Shown here: piece after piece, positions 36,753 through 43,517 of the stretch
Position numbering within the stretch: position 1 is the stretch's first letter
How the letters are laid out: every line of letters begins with the position of its first letter
Source of the DNA: Anaerolineae bacterium
GTDB lineage: Bacteria; Chloroflexota; Anaerolineae; UBA4142; SHND01
DNA: 64,000 nucleotides
NCBI GenBank assembly: GCA_021463195.1
Contig: JAJTXZ010000002.1
Coordinates: 62,001-126,000 of the forward strand
Direction of reading: 5' to 3'
Translations under genes and position numbers: made by a program
The notes under the pieces: model-generated
What the model was told of the DNA's origin: nothing
Databases searched by the model: none
The model's input: only the letters and a program-made list of their open reading frames with translations

Positions 36753-36778
36753 TTAGAAATCGAAAATAGGGGCAATTC

Positions 36779-37726
36779 ATGGAATCGAAATTTACGTGGA
36801 TGGATGGACGGCTCGTGCCGACGGCGGAAGCGAACGTTCCGTTTTTGACGAACGCGCTGCATTACGGCACGGCGGTCTTTGAAGGGATTCGTTGTTACAA
36901 CACGGAACGCGGACCCGCGATTTTTCGCCATCGCGAACACATGGAACGTTTGGTTAATTCGATTCAAGTGTTGGGCGTGCGCGAGTTGGCGTACTCGGTT
37001 GACCAATTGATGCAAGCCGCGCGTGAAACGGTGCGCGCGAATAATTTTACCGAGTGCTATATTCGTCCCTTGATCTATGCGGCGCAGGGCGGTTTTAATC
37101 TGGTCATTGACAATGCGACGATCGGCGTCGGCATCGCGGCGTGGTTCTGGAAAGATTATTATGGACCCGAAGCGTTGGCGAAAGGGGTGCGCGTGAATGT
37201 GTCGAGTTTTACGCGACATCATCCGAACGTGATGATGACCAAAGCGAAAATTTCGGGCAATTACGCGAATTCGTTTCTCGCGCGCACCGAAAGCATGCGG
37301 CTCGGTTTCGACGAAGCGATTATGCTCGACCCGACGGGCTATGTGGCGGAATGTTCGGGCGATAATTTGTTTATGATTCGCGGCGGGAAAATTTATACGC
37401 CGACGCGCATGACGGTGCTGGAAGGGATCACGCGCGATTCGCTCATCACGATCGCGACGGATTTGGGATACGACGTCATCGAACAGCCCTTGTCACGCGA
37501 CCAACTTTATATCGCCGACGAAGTATTTATGACCGGCACAGCGGCGGAAGTGGTCGGCGTGCGCGAAATTGATTTTCGTACCATCGGCGAAGGCAAAACA
37601 GGTCGAATTACGACCATTCTCCAACGCGTTTTCCATGCCGCCGTGCGCGGCCAAGAGCCGCGTTACGCCGAATGGCTTGACCCGGTGAATTTGCCTGTTA
37701 CGACGATAGCAGCTCCGGCAGAGTAA
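36779..37726 (+). CDS. ilvE: branched-chain amino acid aminotransferase
   Basis: 315 residues, class IV PLP fold. MESKFTWMDGRLVPTAEANV, ALHYGTAVFEGIRCYNTERG, MMTKAKISGNYANSFLARTE (PLP lysine in TKAKISG), GFDEAIMLDPTGYVAECSGD and DEVFMTGTAAEVVGVREIDF match IlvE. It performs the last transamination for Val, Leu and Ile. AGGGGC lies ahead of the ATG. Last gene of the cluster, closed by a terminator; the integron cassette array starts 21 bp after that terminator. Confidence 0.96.
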   Translation: MESKFTWMDGRLVPTAEANVPFLTNALHYGTAVFEGIRCYNTERGPAIFRHREHMERLVNSIQVLGVRELAYSVDQLMQAARETVRANNFTECYIRPLIYAAQGGFNLVIDNATIGVGIAAWFWKDYYGPEALAKGVRVNVSSFTRHHPNVMMTKAKISGNYANSFLARTESMRLGFDEAIMLDPTGYVAECSGDNLFMIRGGKIYTPTRMTVLEGITRDSLITIATDLGYDVIEQPLSRDQLYIADEVFMTGTAAEVVGVREIDFRTIGEGKTGRITTILQRVFHAAVRGQEPRYAEWLDPVNLPVTTIAAPAE

Positions 37727-37745
37727 AAAGCTCAGACGAAAAAAT

Positions 37746-37782
37746 AAAAACACCTGCGCTCGATTGGAGGGCAGGTGTTTTT
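37746..37782. terminator. bidirectional terminator after ilvE
   Basis: AAAAACACCTGC ... GCAGGTGTTTTT, with T-rich sequence on both sides. It closes the ilv-leu cluster and would also stop cassette transcription coming from the right. Confidence 0.9.
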
Positions 37783-37797
37783 GTTTTGAGAGGAAAT

Positions 37798-37929
37798 AGC
37801 TAACGGTTGGCGTTAGTGGTGGTGGGGCGGGCTGGGATTCGCTCCGAGAGCAGGAAAAACCCAAAGCCAGAAAAATGCTTGTCGAAGCCGCTGAATCCCC
37901 ACCATCCACTGCACGCTGTGTTGGCACGC
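37798..37929 (-). repeat. attC recombination site of integron cassette 2
   Basis: Read on the minus strand: R'' GCGTGCCAAC at 37929-37920, then GCGTGCA, about 100 bp of imperfect palindrome including CCTGCTCTCGGAG, then CTAACGCCAACC and R' GTTAGCT at 37804-37798. R'' is the exact 10-base complement of the cassette's own first bases plus the preceding G (GTTGGCACGC), the hallmark of a gene cassette. Crossover point is between 37804 and 37803. The site abuts the ilvE terminator region and is the last in the array. Confidence 0.85.
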
Positions 37930-37945
37930 TCTTGACCTCAAGACT

Positions 37946-38275
37946 CTACTTGCTGTTAAGAACTGATTGCAAAACGTCGGTAACCCAACTATTCAGACTC
38001 TTGTTTTTTAATTTTGCCTGAATATAGGCTTTGCGGTGTAGTTCTTCAGGTAAACGTAAAACAAACTTTCCTGAAAACGGTTTTTCAGGCGATTCTTTTC
38101 GTTTAGCGCAAAAGGCAAGATAATCATCAACCGATTCTCGAAATGCCGTTTGAATTTCATTAACGCTTTCGCCTTCAAAAGTAATTACATCACGGACATT
38201 AATTACTTCCCCATACAAAATGCCCACTTCATCATCAATTTCAATTTTACCGATATAACCTTTATATTCCATCAT
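37946..38275 (-). CDS. hicB: HicB-family antitoxin
   Basis: 109 residues. The N-terminal half is the HicB partial RNase-H-like fold: YKGYIGKIEIDDEVGILYGE, VRDVITFEGESVNEIQTAFR and ESVDDYLAFCAKRKESPEKP. The C-terminal half is a ribbon-helix-helix-like DNA-binding segment (GKFVLRLPEELHRKAYIQAK). It should bind HicA and repress its own operon. A 4-bp ATGA overlap couples it to hicA. The stop lies 17 bp before the attC, as in standard cassettes. Confidence 0.9.
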   Translation of the reverse strand: MMEYKGYIGKIEIDDEVGILYGEVINVRDVITFEGESVNEIQTAFRESVDDYLAFCAKRKESPEKPFSGKFVLRLPEELHRKAYIQAKLKNKSLNSWVTDVLQSVLNSK

Positions 38276-38526
38276 GGCTTTACTCCTGCCGCTTCGAGAA
38301 AGCGGCGAACAGACTTTACTGCGCCTTTGTTTGTTTCTTTGCGTGGGTGAGGGCGATGAAAAACAGCGCGAACATCTTTCAACGCAACACGCACTCTTGA
38401 GCCATTACCTTCTGAAATTTCAGCGCCCAAAGCAGTGAATAAAGACTCGACATCACGCCAAAGAATATTTGCTCGCTCTGGCTTCTCGAAAATGGCTTCA
38501 AGGGTTTTACGGTGTTTGTTATCCAC
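38272..38526 (-). CDS. hicA: HicA-family mRNA interferase toxin
   Basis: 84 residues. It has the HicA dsRBD-like features: HRKTLEAIFEKPERANILWR, LFTALGAEISEGNGSRVRVA, then the catalytic His in VFHRPHPRKETNKGAVKSVR and the closing RRFLEAAGV. It cleaves mRNA when free of HicB. It is the first gene in its cassette, about 86 bp from the cassette border, with an A/T-rich leader that could hold a promoter. Confidence 0.9.
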   Translation of the reverse strand: MDNKHRKTLEAIFEKPERANILWRDVESLFTALGAEISEGNGSRVRVALKDVRAVFHRPHPRKETNKGAVKSVRRFLEAAGVKP

Positions 38527-38606
38527 AATGAAATAATATCAGAAAACGATACTGTAAGCAAGGGCGTTTTTGCTATGATTTTCAAAACTAAATTTTGCAA
38601 GGGGCG

Positions 38607-38736
38607 TGCCAACGGTGTGCGTTAGCGGCGGGTGGGCGGGACGAGATAAAACTCCGAGAGCAGGATTTGTTCGGGCGTAGGAAAATGCCTGAAAATGGCG
38701 CAGAATCCCACCCGTCAAGTGCACGCTTTGTTCGGC
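38607..38736 (-). repeat. attC recombination site of integron cassette 1
   Basis: Minus strand: R'' GCCGCCGAAC (ending at 38730), AAAGCGTGCA, CGGGTGGG pairing perfectly with CCCACCCG, internal CCTGCTCTCGGAG shared with the other attC, then CGCTAACGCACACC and R' GTTGGCA at 38613-38607. R'' is the exact complement of the cassette's own start GTTCGGCGGC at 39416-39407. About 130 bp, and alignable along its length with the second attC. Confidence 0.87.
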
Positions 38737-39415
38737 GGCTTTTCATTTTTCACCAGCCTTTGCGCCTGCCCATTTCAAGAGGGATTTTGAAAAACGCAAA
38801 CTTAACTCGTCTCCGTGTTTTTCAATTATTTCTGATATTTCCTGAAATGTGATGACATTATCTTGCTTGTTAGGATTATTTGGCTGAATGTAAACTATCT
38901 GGATAACATAATTGGCTTGTGCAATTTCAAAAGTTCCATTTTCATCAATGACAATAAATCCCAAATCTTGTAATAAACCTAGCAGATACTCGTACTTTTT
39001 CTTGCTGTTAGTCGCTTTATATATTTTGCGGACACCATCCAGTAATTCAACCAGCCCTACTTCTTTTGCTCTCTCCAAATACCAATCTTGCTTATCTCGT
39101 CGTGAGCCTTCATCGGTTTTGAGTTCGACCAATATTATTTTGCCGCTCGCTTTTGCAAAATAATCAACCTTGAAAGATTTATTGATGTCTATATCGTGAT
39201 GAATTGTTCCAACACGAATAGGAAATTCTGGTATTACGCCTTCGACTTTTGCGCCAAACTTACAAGACAAAATTTCTGGAAGATATATTGAAAAGAAAAT
39301 ATCAGCACGCCTTTCCAGTTGATATGCTGGTAAGTTTCTCCATACATCCATGTTATCGAAGATGGCATTTATGCGTGACATGGTTTTTTACCTTGTTGTG
39401 CCGAGTGCCGCCGAA
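38613..39415 (-). mobile_element. integron gene cassette 1 (nuclease-like gene)
   Basis: 803 bp. It begins TTCGGCGGCACTCGG at the attI junction (crossover between 39416 and 39415), carries one gene, and ends with the attC at 38607-38736. First cassette next to the integrase. Confidence 0.85.
38743..39381 (-). CDS. cassette-encoded PD-(D/E)XK nuclease-like protein, unknown role
   Basis: 212 residues. KVDYFAKASGKIILVELKTD gives an Asp, then E-x-K on the next strand, the core of PD-(D/E)XK nucleases. The rest (DNMDVWRNLPAYQLERRADI, GVRKIYKATNSKKKYEYLLG) is helical and matches no family I know. It is more AT-rich than the flanks. Only 34 bp separate its ATG from the cassette border, and the stop is 6 bp from the attC. 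It might be a restriction or defence-type nuclease; the activity is inferred from one motif. Confidence 0.7.
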   Translation of the reverse strand: MSRINAIFDNMDVWRNLPAYQLERRADIFFSIYLPEILSCKFGAKVEGVIPEFPIRVGTIHHDIDINKSFKVDYFAKASGKIILVELKTDEGSRRDKQDWYLERAKEVGLVELLDGVRKIYKATNSKKKYEYLLGLLQDLGFIVIDENGTFEIAQANYVIQIVYIQPNNPNKQDNVITFQEISEIIEKHGDELSLRFSKSLLKWAGAKAGEK

Positions 39416-39563
39416 CTTGGGATTAAGCGTCAAGATGACGTATAATACGCGTTGGACGCGCTTTATACGTCATCTTGACGCTGTAATGCTTATATGCGCC
39501 AAGTATATCGTCGTTTTTTGGAGTGTCAAGCATTTTTGAACCCAATCAAATCGGGACGGGAAT
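39416..39563. other. attI and intI promoter region
   Basis: 148 bp between the first cassette and intI. It holds the attI crossover GTTCGGC (minus strand, 39416-39410), the long palindrome at 39426-39482 and an A/T-rich stretch that should contain the integrase promoter. No exact LexA-type box is obvious. Confidence 0.7.
39426..39482. repeat. 57-nt near-perfect palindrome at attI
   Basis: AGCGTCAAGATGACGTATAA (39426-39445) and TTATACGTCATCTTGACGCT (39463-39482) are exact complements. After a 2x2 mismatch the pairing continues CGCGT/ACGCG around a 3-base loop. It can form a 25-bp cruciform or RNA hairpin. It lies 10 bp from the attI crossover and 82 bp ahead of intI. Confidence 0.9.
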
Positions 39564-40526
39564 ATGGCACAACAACCGAAACTCCTTGACAAAGTACGGG
39601 AACTTTTGCAACTCAAACACTATTCGCCCAAAACCGAAGAATCCTATGTCAACTGGATTCGACGATATATTCGGTTTCACAACCTGAAACATCCGCGCGA
39701 GATGGGCACGGCAGAGGTGGAGACATTCCTGTCGCACTTGGCGGTGCAAGGAAAGGTAGCCGCTTCGACGCAAAATCAAGCGTTGAGCGCGCTCTTGTTT
39801 CTGTATCGCGAGGTTCTCGGAATTTCTCTCGGTGAACGTCTGCGCGTTGTCCGCGCCGAGAAGCCCGAACTCTTGCCGACCGTCTTGAGCAAAAAAGAAG
39901 TGGCTGCGCTCCTCGCGCAACTCTCTGGAATGACGGGGCTGATGACGCGCCTGCTTTATGGCAGTGGGCTGCGTTTGACTGAATGTATCACGCTGCGCGT
40001 CAAAGACATTGACTTGAAACAAAACCAGATCCTTGTGCGCGCCGGCAAAGGGGAAAAAGATCGCGCCACGCTTTTGCCCAGCAGTCTGCTCGAACCTTTG
40101 CGTGAGCATTTGGCATGGCGCAAAGAATTGCATCAGACTGATTTGGCGCGGGGCTATGGTTACGTTGCGTTGCCTTTGGCGTTGGAACGAAAATATCCCA
40201 ATGCCCCGCGGGAATATCACTGGCAATTTGCTTTTCCTTCAGAGCGTCTTGTTTATGACGCAAAAACAAAACACACGTATCGCTGGCATACCAGTCCAAG
40301 CACTTTGCAGCGCGCGGTGCGCGATGCTGCGCGCGCGGCGAAAATCTCCAAAATAGTGGGTCCGCATACGTTTCGCCATAGTTTCGCGACCCATTTGCTT
40401 GAGAACGGCTATGATATTCGCGCCGTTCAAGAATTGCTCGGACATAAAGACGTTCGTACCACAATGATTTACACGCACGTCTTGAATCGCGGACCCAAAG
40501 GTGTTCGCAGTCCCCTCGACGCATAA
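39564..40526 (+). CDS. intI: integron integrase (IntI-type tyrosine recombinase)
   Basis: 320 residues. N-terminal SAM-like core-binding domain: [20 protein letters not shown]-type (here [12 protein letters not shown]..), [18 protein letters not shown]. Catalytic residues: Arg137 in [10 protein letters not shown], His268-x2-Arg271 in [14 protein letters not shown], His294 in [10 protein letters not shown], Tyr303 in [10 protein letters not shown]. The extra segment [20 protein letters not shown] (about 202-221) is the IntI-specific insertion absent from XerC/D and phage integrases. It recombines single-stranded attC hairpins into attI. It diverges from the cassettes with attI between, the usual integron layout. 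Confidence 0.93.
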   Translation: MAQQPKLLDKVRELLQLKHYSPKTEESYVNWIRRYIRFHNLKHPREMGTAEVETFLSHLAVQGKVAASTQNQALSALLFLYREVLGISLGERLRVVRAEKPELLPTVLSKKEVAALLAQLSGMTGLMTRLLYGSGLRLTECITLRVKDIDLKQNQILVRAGKGEKDRATLLPSSLLEPLREHLAWRKELHQTDLARGYGYVALPLALERKYPNAPREYHWQFAFPSERLVYDAKTKHTYRWHTSPSTLQRAVRDAARAAKISKIVGPHTFRHSFATHLLENGYDIRAVQELLGHKDVRTTMIYTHVLNRGPKGVRSPLDA

Positions 40527-40614
40527 CAAGGCGCGGTTTCCATCCCCATCGCCTATCGCCGCGCACTCAATCATCTTGGATCATCTTTAGCGCTGACCTT
40601 CTCCAACCAATCCG

Positions 40615-40721
40615 CTAGTATTCTGTCAACGTGATATTGCATAGTTACATGTTCAAGACCTTTCAGGTTTTCGGAAACCCGAAAGGTCCAAGCTCGCAGA
40701 ATCAGATTGACAAAATACTAG
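40615..40721. repeat. dispersed palindromic element, copy D
   Basis: Core CCTTTCAGGTTTTCGGAAACC / CGAAAGG (about 40658-40688). The outer ends CTAGTATTCTGTCAA and TTGACAAAATACTAG are inverted repeats of each other, a different border from copies A-C but with the same CTAG end. Confidence 0.7.
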
Positions 40722-40748
40722 TTTGCCGCAAGTTTTTCCATCATTGTC

Positions 40749-40783
40749 AAGACACCTACTCGCGCATTTAGAGCAGGTGTCTT
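40749..40783. terminator. terminator-like hairpin between intI and the DUF1801 gene
   Basis: AAGACACCT ... AGGTGTCTT with TTGTCTTTG after it; a 9-bp stem and a broken T run, between convergent genes. Confidence 0.55.
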
Positions 40784-40804
40784 TTGTCTTTGCCGCAGCA
40801 GCCC

Positions 40805-41257
40805 TCAACTCACCGCCTTTTTTACAAGCGCGCGAATCTTTTTCTCTTCCGCGTCGGTCAACTCTTTCATCGCAAAAGATGCCGCCCACATGTTGCCATC
40901 GTCGAGTTTTGCCAAGTCGGTGAATCCAAGCGTCGAGTACCTTGTGCCGAACTTGCTCGCTGCTTGAAAAAAACAAACGACCTTTCCGTCGGCGTTGGCA
41001 TACGCGGGCATCCCGTACCACGTTTTCGGCATGAGGTTTGGCGCGGTGACTTGGACAATCTCATGAATTTGCTTTGCAAGGGAGCGATCGGGTTCGGGCA
41101 TTTTGGCGATGGCCGCAAGCAGAACTTTTTCCCCTTCGGCTTTGTTCTTGCTCATGCGTTCTTCCGCTTTCATCTCTTGCGCGCGTGCCTTCATCGCGGT
41201 TTTTTCATCGTCCGACCAAACGTTGGCTGACTTGGTTTTTTCGTTTTTTGCGCTCAT
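40805..41257 (-). CDS. DUF1801 family protein (YdhG/iron-chaperone-like fold)
   Basis: 150 residues. The DUF1801 core is visible: KQIHEIVQVTAPNLMPKTWY, GMPAYANADGKVVCFFQAAS, FGTRYSTLGFTDLAKLDDGN and ASFAMKELTDAEEKKIRALV. The N-terminal ~55 residues are highly charged and repetitive (K/E-rich). The function of the family is unsettled. It is divergent from the marR-type gene, which may control it. Confidence 0.8.
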   Translation of the reverse strand: MSAKNEKTKSANVWSDDEKTAMKARAQEMKAEERMSKNKAEGEKVLLAAIAKMPEPDRSLAKQIHEIVQVTAPNLMPKTWYGMPAYANADGKVVCFFQAASKFGTRYSTLGFTDLAKLDDGNMWAASFAMKELTDAEEKKIRALVKKAVS

Positions 41258-41291
41258 GGAATTCTCCTTGTTTTGCCCAAGCGGTTCATTT

Positions 41292-41304
41292 TGCCTTTAA
41301 GGCA
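41292..41304. promoter_or_regulatory. 13-bp palindrome between divergent DUF1801 and marR genes
   Basis: TGCCTTTAAGGCA is a perfect inverted repeat about 35 bp upstream of the DUF1801 gene and 55 bp from marR, followed by A/T-rich TTATATAATAAAG. Position suits a MarR-type operator. Confidence 0.45.
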
Positions 41305-41358
41305 TTTAGTTATATAATAAAGATACTTGAAAATCGAGATATTGTCAAGGGGGCGGCA

Positions 41359-41826
41359 ATGGCGAAATCCGCAAAAACCGACTTGAAGAAACGCGCGCTG
41401 AGCGCGGTGGCAGAATATGGCGTCAACTTGACGCTGTTCCGCAATGCGATGAGTGAATGGGCGGGGCTGAATGTAACCGATATGGAATGTCTCAGGATTC
41501 TGTTCCTCAAAGGGGTTGCCACCCCTTCGGAACTCGCCAAGCATACGGGGCTCACTTCAGGCGCGACGACAGCGATGCTGGACCGCCTTGAAAAGGCGGG
41601 CTTGATTGTGCGACGACCCAATCCCGACGACCGACGCGGGTTTCTGATTACGCCCGCGCAAGGGGGCGCTGAAAAAGCCGCGTCGTGGTTTGAATCGGCA
41701 AGAAAAGCGCAAGCCAAATTGATTGCCAGTTATTCAGACAAGGAACTGGCAATCATTGCGGATGCGTTTGAACGCATTACGGAAATATGGAAACAAGAGT
41801 GCGCCAAGCTGCGGCGAACCGAGTAG
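41359..41826 (+). CDS. MarR-family transcriptional regulator
   Basis: 155 residues from ATG 41359 after AAGGGGG. Winged helix: DMECLRILFLKGVATPSELA, KHTGLTSGATTAMLDRLEKA (recognition helix) and GLIVRRPNPDDRRGFLITPA (wing with the D-x-R-D/R-G motif typical of MarR). It binds DNA as a dimer and probably regulates itself and the divergent DUF1801 gene. Ligand unknown. Confidence 0.92.
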   Translation: MAKSAKTDLKKRALSAVAEYGVNLTLFRNAMSEWAGLNVTDMECLRILFLKGVATPSELAKHTGLTSGATTAMLDRLEKAGLIVRRPNPDDRRGFLITPAQGGAEKAASWFESARKAQAKLIASYSDKELAIIADAFERITEIWKQECAKLRRTE

Positions 41827-41851
41827 GAGATTTTTTCAGATGAGGCGCGCG

Positions 41852-41889
41852 AAAAAAAAACCGCGCTCATGAGCGAGCGCGGTTTTTTT
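41852..41889. terminator. bidirectional terminator after marR
   Basis: A9-CCGCGCTC, loop, GAGCGCGG-T7: strong stem with A and T runs, between convergent genes. Confidence 0.9.
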
Positions 41890-41931
41890 GTTTTGACAAA
41901 AGAACGTGAACGACGCGTCAAAGCGCATCGT

Positions 41932-42162
41932 TTATTTTCGCCAATAGTTGTTCGCGGCGGCGACGGTTTGAAAATTGATGGCGATAACTTGGGATGCCGC
42001 GGTGAGTGAATCCGCCGAATTCGCGTAATCGGGGCGAAGTTTCTTGAGTGTTTCTACATCGGGCTGGGTGTATTTGACGCCGCGTCGGCTGAGCGTAATC
42101 GCAAGTTCAAAACCTTCTTGCGGGGTTGCGGTAATCAATGTGTTGAGCCATTGCTCGGTCAT
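41932..42162 (-). CDS. small hypothetical protein, 76 residues
   Basis: MTEQWLNTLITATPQEGFEL, AITLSRRGVKYTQPDVETLK, then DYANSADSLTAASQVIAINF and a C-terminal AANNYWRK. TGGAGGA precedes the ATG at good spacing. Size and acidic-helical start faintly recall leader-peptide-like (Nif11-type) proteins, but the match is too weak to claim and no modifying enzyme is nearby. Stands alone between two gene-free regions. Confidence 0.6.
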   Translation of the reverse strand: MTEQWLNTLITATPQEGFELAITLSRRGVKYTQPDVETLKKLRPDYANSADSLTAASQVIAINFQTVAAANNYWRK

Positions 42163-42469
42163 GGTTTAATCCTCCAATAAATATTATTCCGAGTAGCTAA
42201 AGTTGATTAACATTTGTAACCGCAAAGCTGCGTGAATCAAATAAAAATTAGCGCAGTTTCGCGTGGATTCGCGGTTGCGGAGCAATTCTTTCGGATGATT
42301 TGTCAAGCAACTTTGGTGAAACGGATTGGTCATAAGCGCGTCAAACTTTTGCGACGCCTCGCTAGTTAGAGAATAAAACGCGTCATAACTTACTTGGTTC
42401 GGCGGCGAAAAAAATTTTTTCCGCGCAGCGGCGCGTAACCTTTACACGCGCCGCAAATTATTCTCTTGT
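42163..42469. other. gene-free stretch
   Basis: About 300 bp without coding frames or clear repeats. An A/T-rich patch near 42165-42200 probably carries the promoter of the small minus-strand gene. Confidence 0.4.
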
Positions 42470-43303
42470 TTAACGCGTCTGCGCGAGCAGCCACTCGATG
42501 CCCGGATAATTTTCGCGCGTGAGAACGTACTTGGGCGCGTACGAACCCCATTTGGTCCCGCCGCGAAAAGCCGCCACAAACTTGTCTCGGTCAAGCACGC
42601 GCCGCCCGCCGAGCGCGCCAACCCCGCGCGCGAACAATGGGTCAGGAACGCAGCTTGCAGTAGGTCCGACGACGGCGAAATGCCGCGCGCTGCGGCAGGC
42701 GGCGAGAACGTCGTCCAAAGTATCGTTGAGCATGACTGTGCAGGTACTGATAATCTGGCTGCAATCAAGCAGCTCGGCAGGATCGAGGGTCACGCGGAAA
42801 TGCGCTTCGTCGCGCACGAGCGCGCGATTGAGTTCAAGCGCCGTCAAGCGCGCGCCCGCGCGTTCGATGATTGGAATCAGCGGCATAAACAGTCCAATCA
42901 TCCCGATATGTTCGCCGCGCTGCGGAACGATTGCGCCGAGTGAATCAGTGTTCGCGGGCGGCGTCCATTGCGCGCGCGTGAACAATCCTTGCGAAAGCGC
43001 GTTGATGGCTGCGAAACCGAGCGCGCGGTCAACCGGCGCGCGGCTCGCAAAACCGCGCGCGAGCGTCATGGCATCCATGTCGGATCCATTCAACGCGTCG
43101 CTGCGTTCGCGCAGCGGCGCTTCGGTGTTTTCAAGTTGAATATAGCTGAGCCCGATGGAACCGTCTTGCAGTTCGAGCGCGCAAAAGCCGGTCGCATTAA
43201 TATCGTCTGGCGGCAGATGCAGCGCGCGGACGCGCGGCGAGCCAAGCCGCGCGGCAATGCGCTCGGCAAGCTCGACATAGATTTTAGAGATTGGTTCTAT
43301 CAC
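42470..43303 (-). CDS. DUF364 protein with DUF4213 N-terminus (putative metal-chelating Rossmann fold)
   Basis: 277 residues. The N-terminal part is enolase-like (DUF4213); the C-terminal part carries GAIVPQRGEHIGMIGLFMPL, DPAELLDCSQIISTCTVMLN and GPTASCVPDPLFARGVGALG, typical of the DUF364 heavy-metal chelation family. Members are found near molybdenum or nitrogenase-related genes elsewhere, but none is here. Cytoplasmic; function unproven. Confidence 0.75.
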   Translation of the reverse strand: MIEPISKIYVELAERIAARLGSPRVRALHLPPDDINATGFCALELQDGSIGLSYIQLENTEAPLRERSDALNGSDMDAMTLARGFASRAPVDRALGFAAINALSQGLFTRAQWTPPANTDSLGAIVPQRGEHIGMIGLFMPLIPIIERAGARLTALELNRALVRDEAHFRVTLDPAELLDCSQIISTCTVMLNDTLDDVLAACRSARHFAVVGPTASCVPDPLFARGVGALGGRRVLDRDKFVAAFRGGTKWGSYAPKYVLTRENYPGIEWLLAQTR

Positions 43304-43367
43304 GAATAATCGTTTTCGCGCGACAGGATAGCTTTTTGATTTTTTGATTTCGCCAAACTTGCCAGCA

Positions 43368-43450
43368 GCTAGTGTTAGCGGCGGCGCGGCGTAAACAAAA
43401 TTCCGAGAACGAAAAAAACTGAAAGCGAGAAACTTGGCGCATAATCCTCG
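43368..43450 (-). repeat. attC-like fragment outside the cassette array
   Basis: Plus strand: GCCAGCAGCTAGTGTTAGCG, GCGGC, ..ATTCCGAGAACG..CTGAAAGCGAGAAAC, TTGGCGCATAATCC. It parallels the cassette-1 attC blocks GCCAACGGTGTGCGTTAGCG, ACTCCGAGAGCA, CTGAAAATGGCGCAGAATCC in the same order and spacing. The end complementary to the stem is lost, so if it is an attC it is decayed. Confidence 0.45.
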
Positions 43451-43517
43451 CTACAGGCGTATTATACCTAAACTCGATGGGTATAAATTTTTGGCGCGGA
43501 TATTTCGCGCGCGGCGT

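Larger units (their letters stand above)
37804..38612 (-). mobile_element. integron gene cassette 2 (hicA-hicB)
   Basis: 809 bp from crossover base to crossover base. Minus-strand order: start TTGGCACGCC, short leader, hicA, hicB, attC. The toxin-antitoxin content is typical of cassettes in sedentary chromosomal integrons, where such pairs are thought to stabilise arrays. Confidence 0.85.
40527..40804. other. gene-free stretch after intI with palindromic element and terminator
   Basis: No coding frame. Contains palindromic element copy D (40615-40721) and a terminator-like hairpin (40749-40783). Confidence 0.6.

Noticed and set aside
39564-40526. The tyrosine recombinase as XerC/XerD or a prophage integrase
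   Set aside because: It carries the IntI-specific insertion and lies beside two attC sites obeying the cassette rule; no phage genes or att duplication are seen.
41932-42162. Nif11-type RiPP precursor
   Set aside because: Length and start are only faintly similar, there is no double-Gly leader site and no maturation enzyme nearby; kept as hypothetical.
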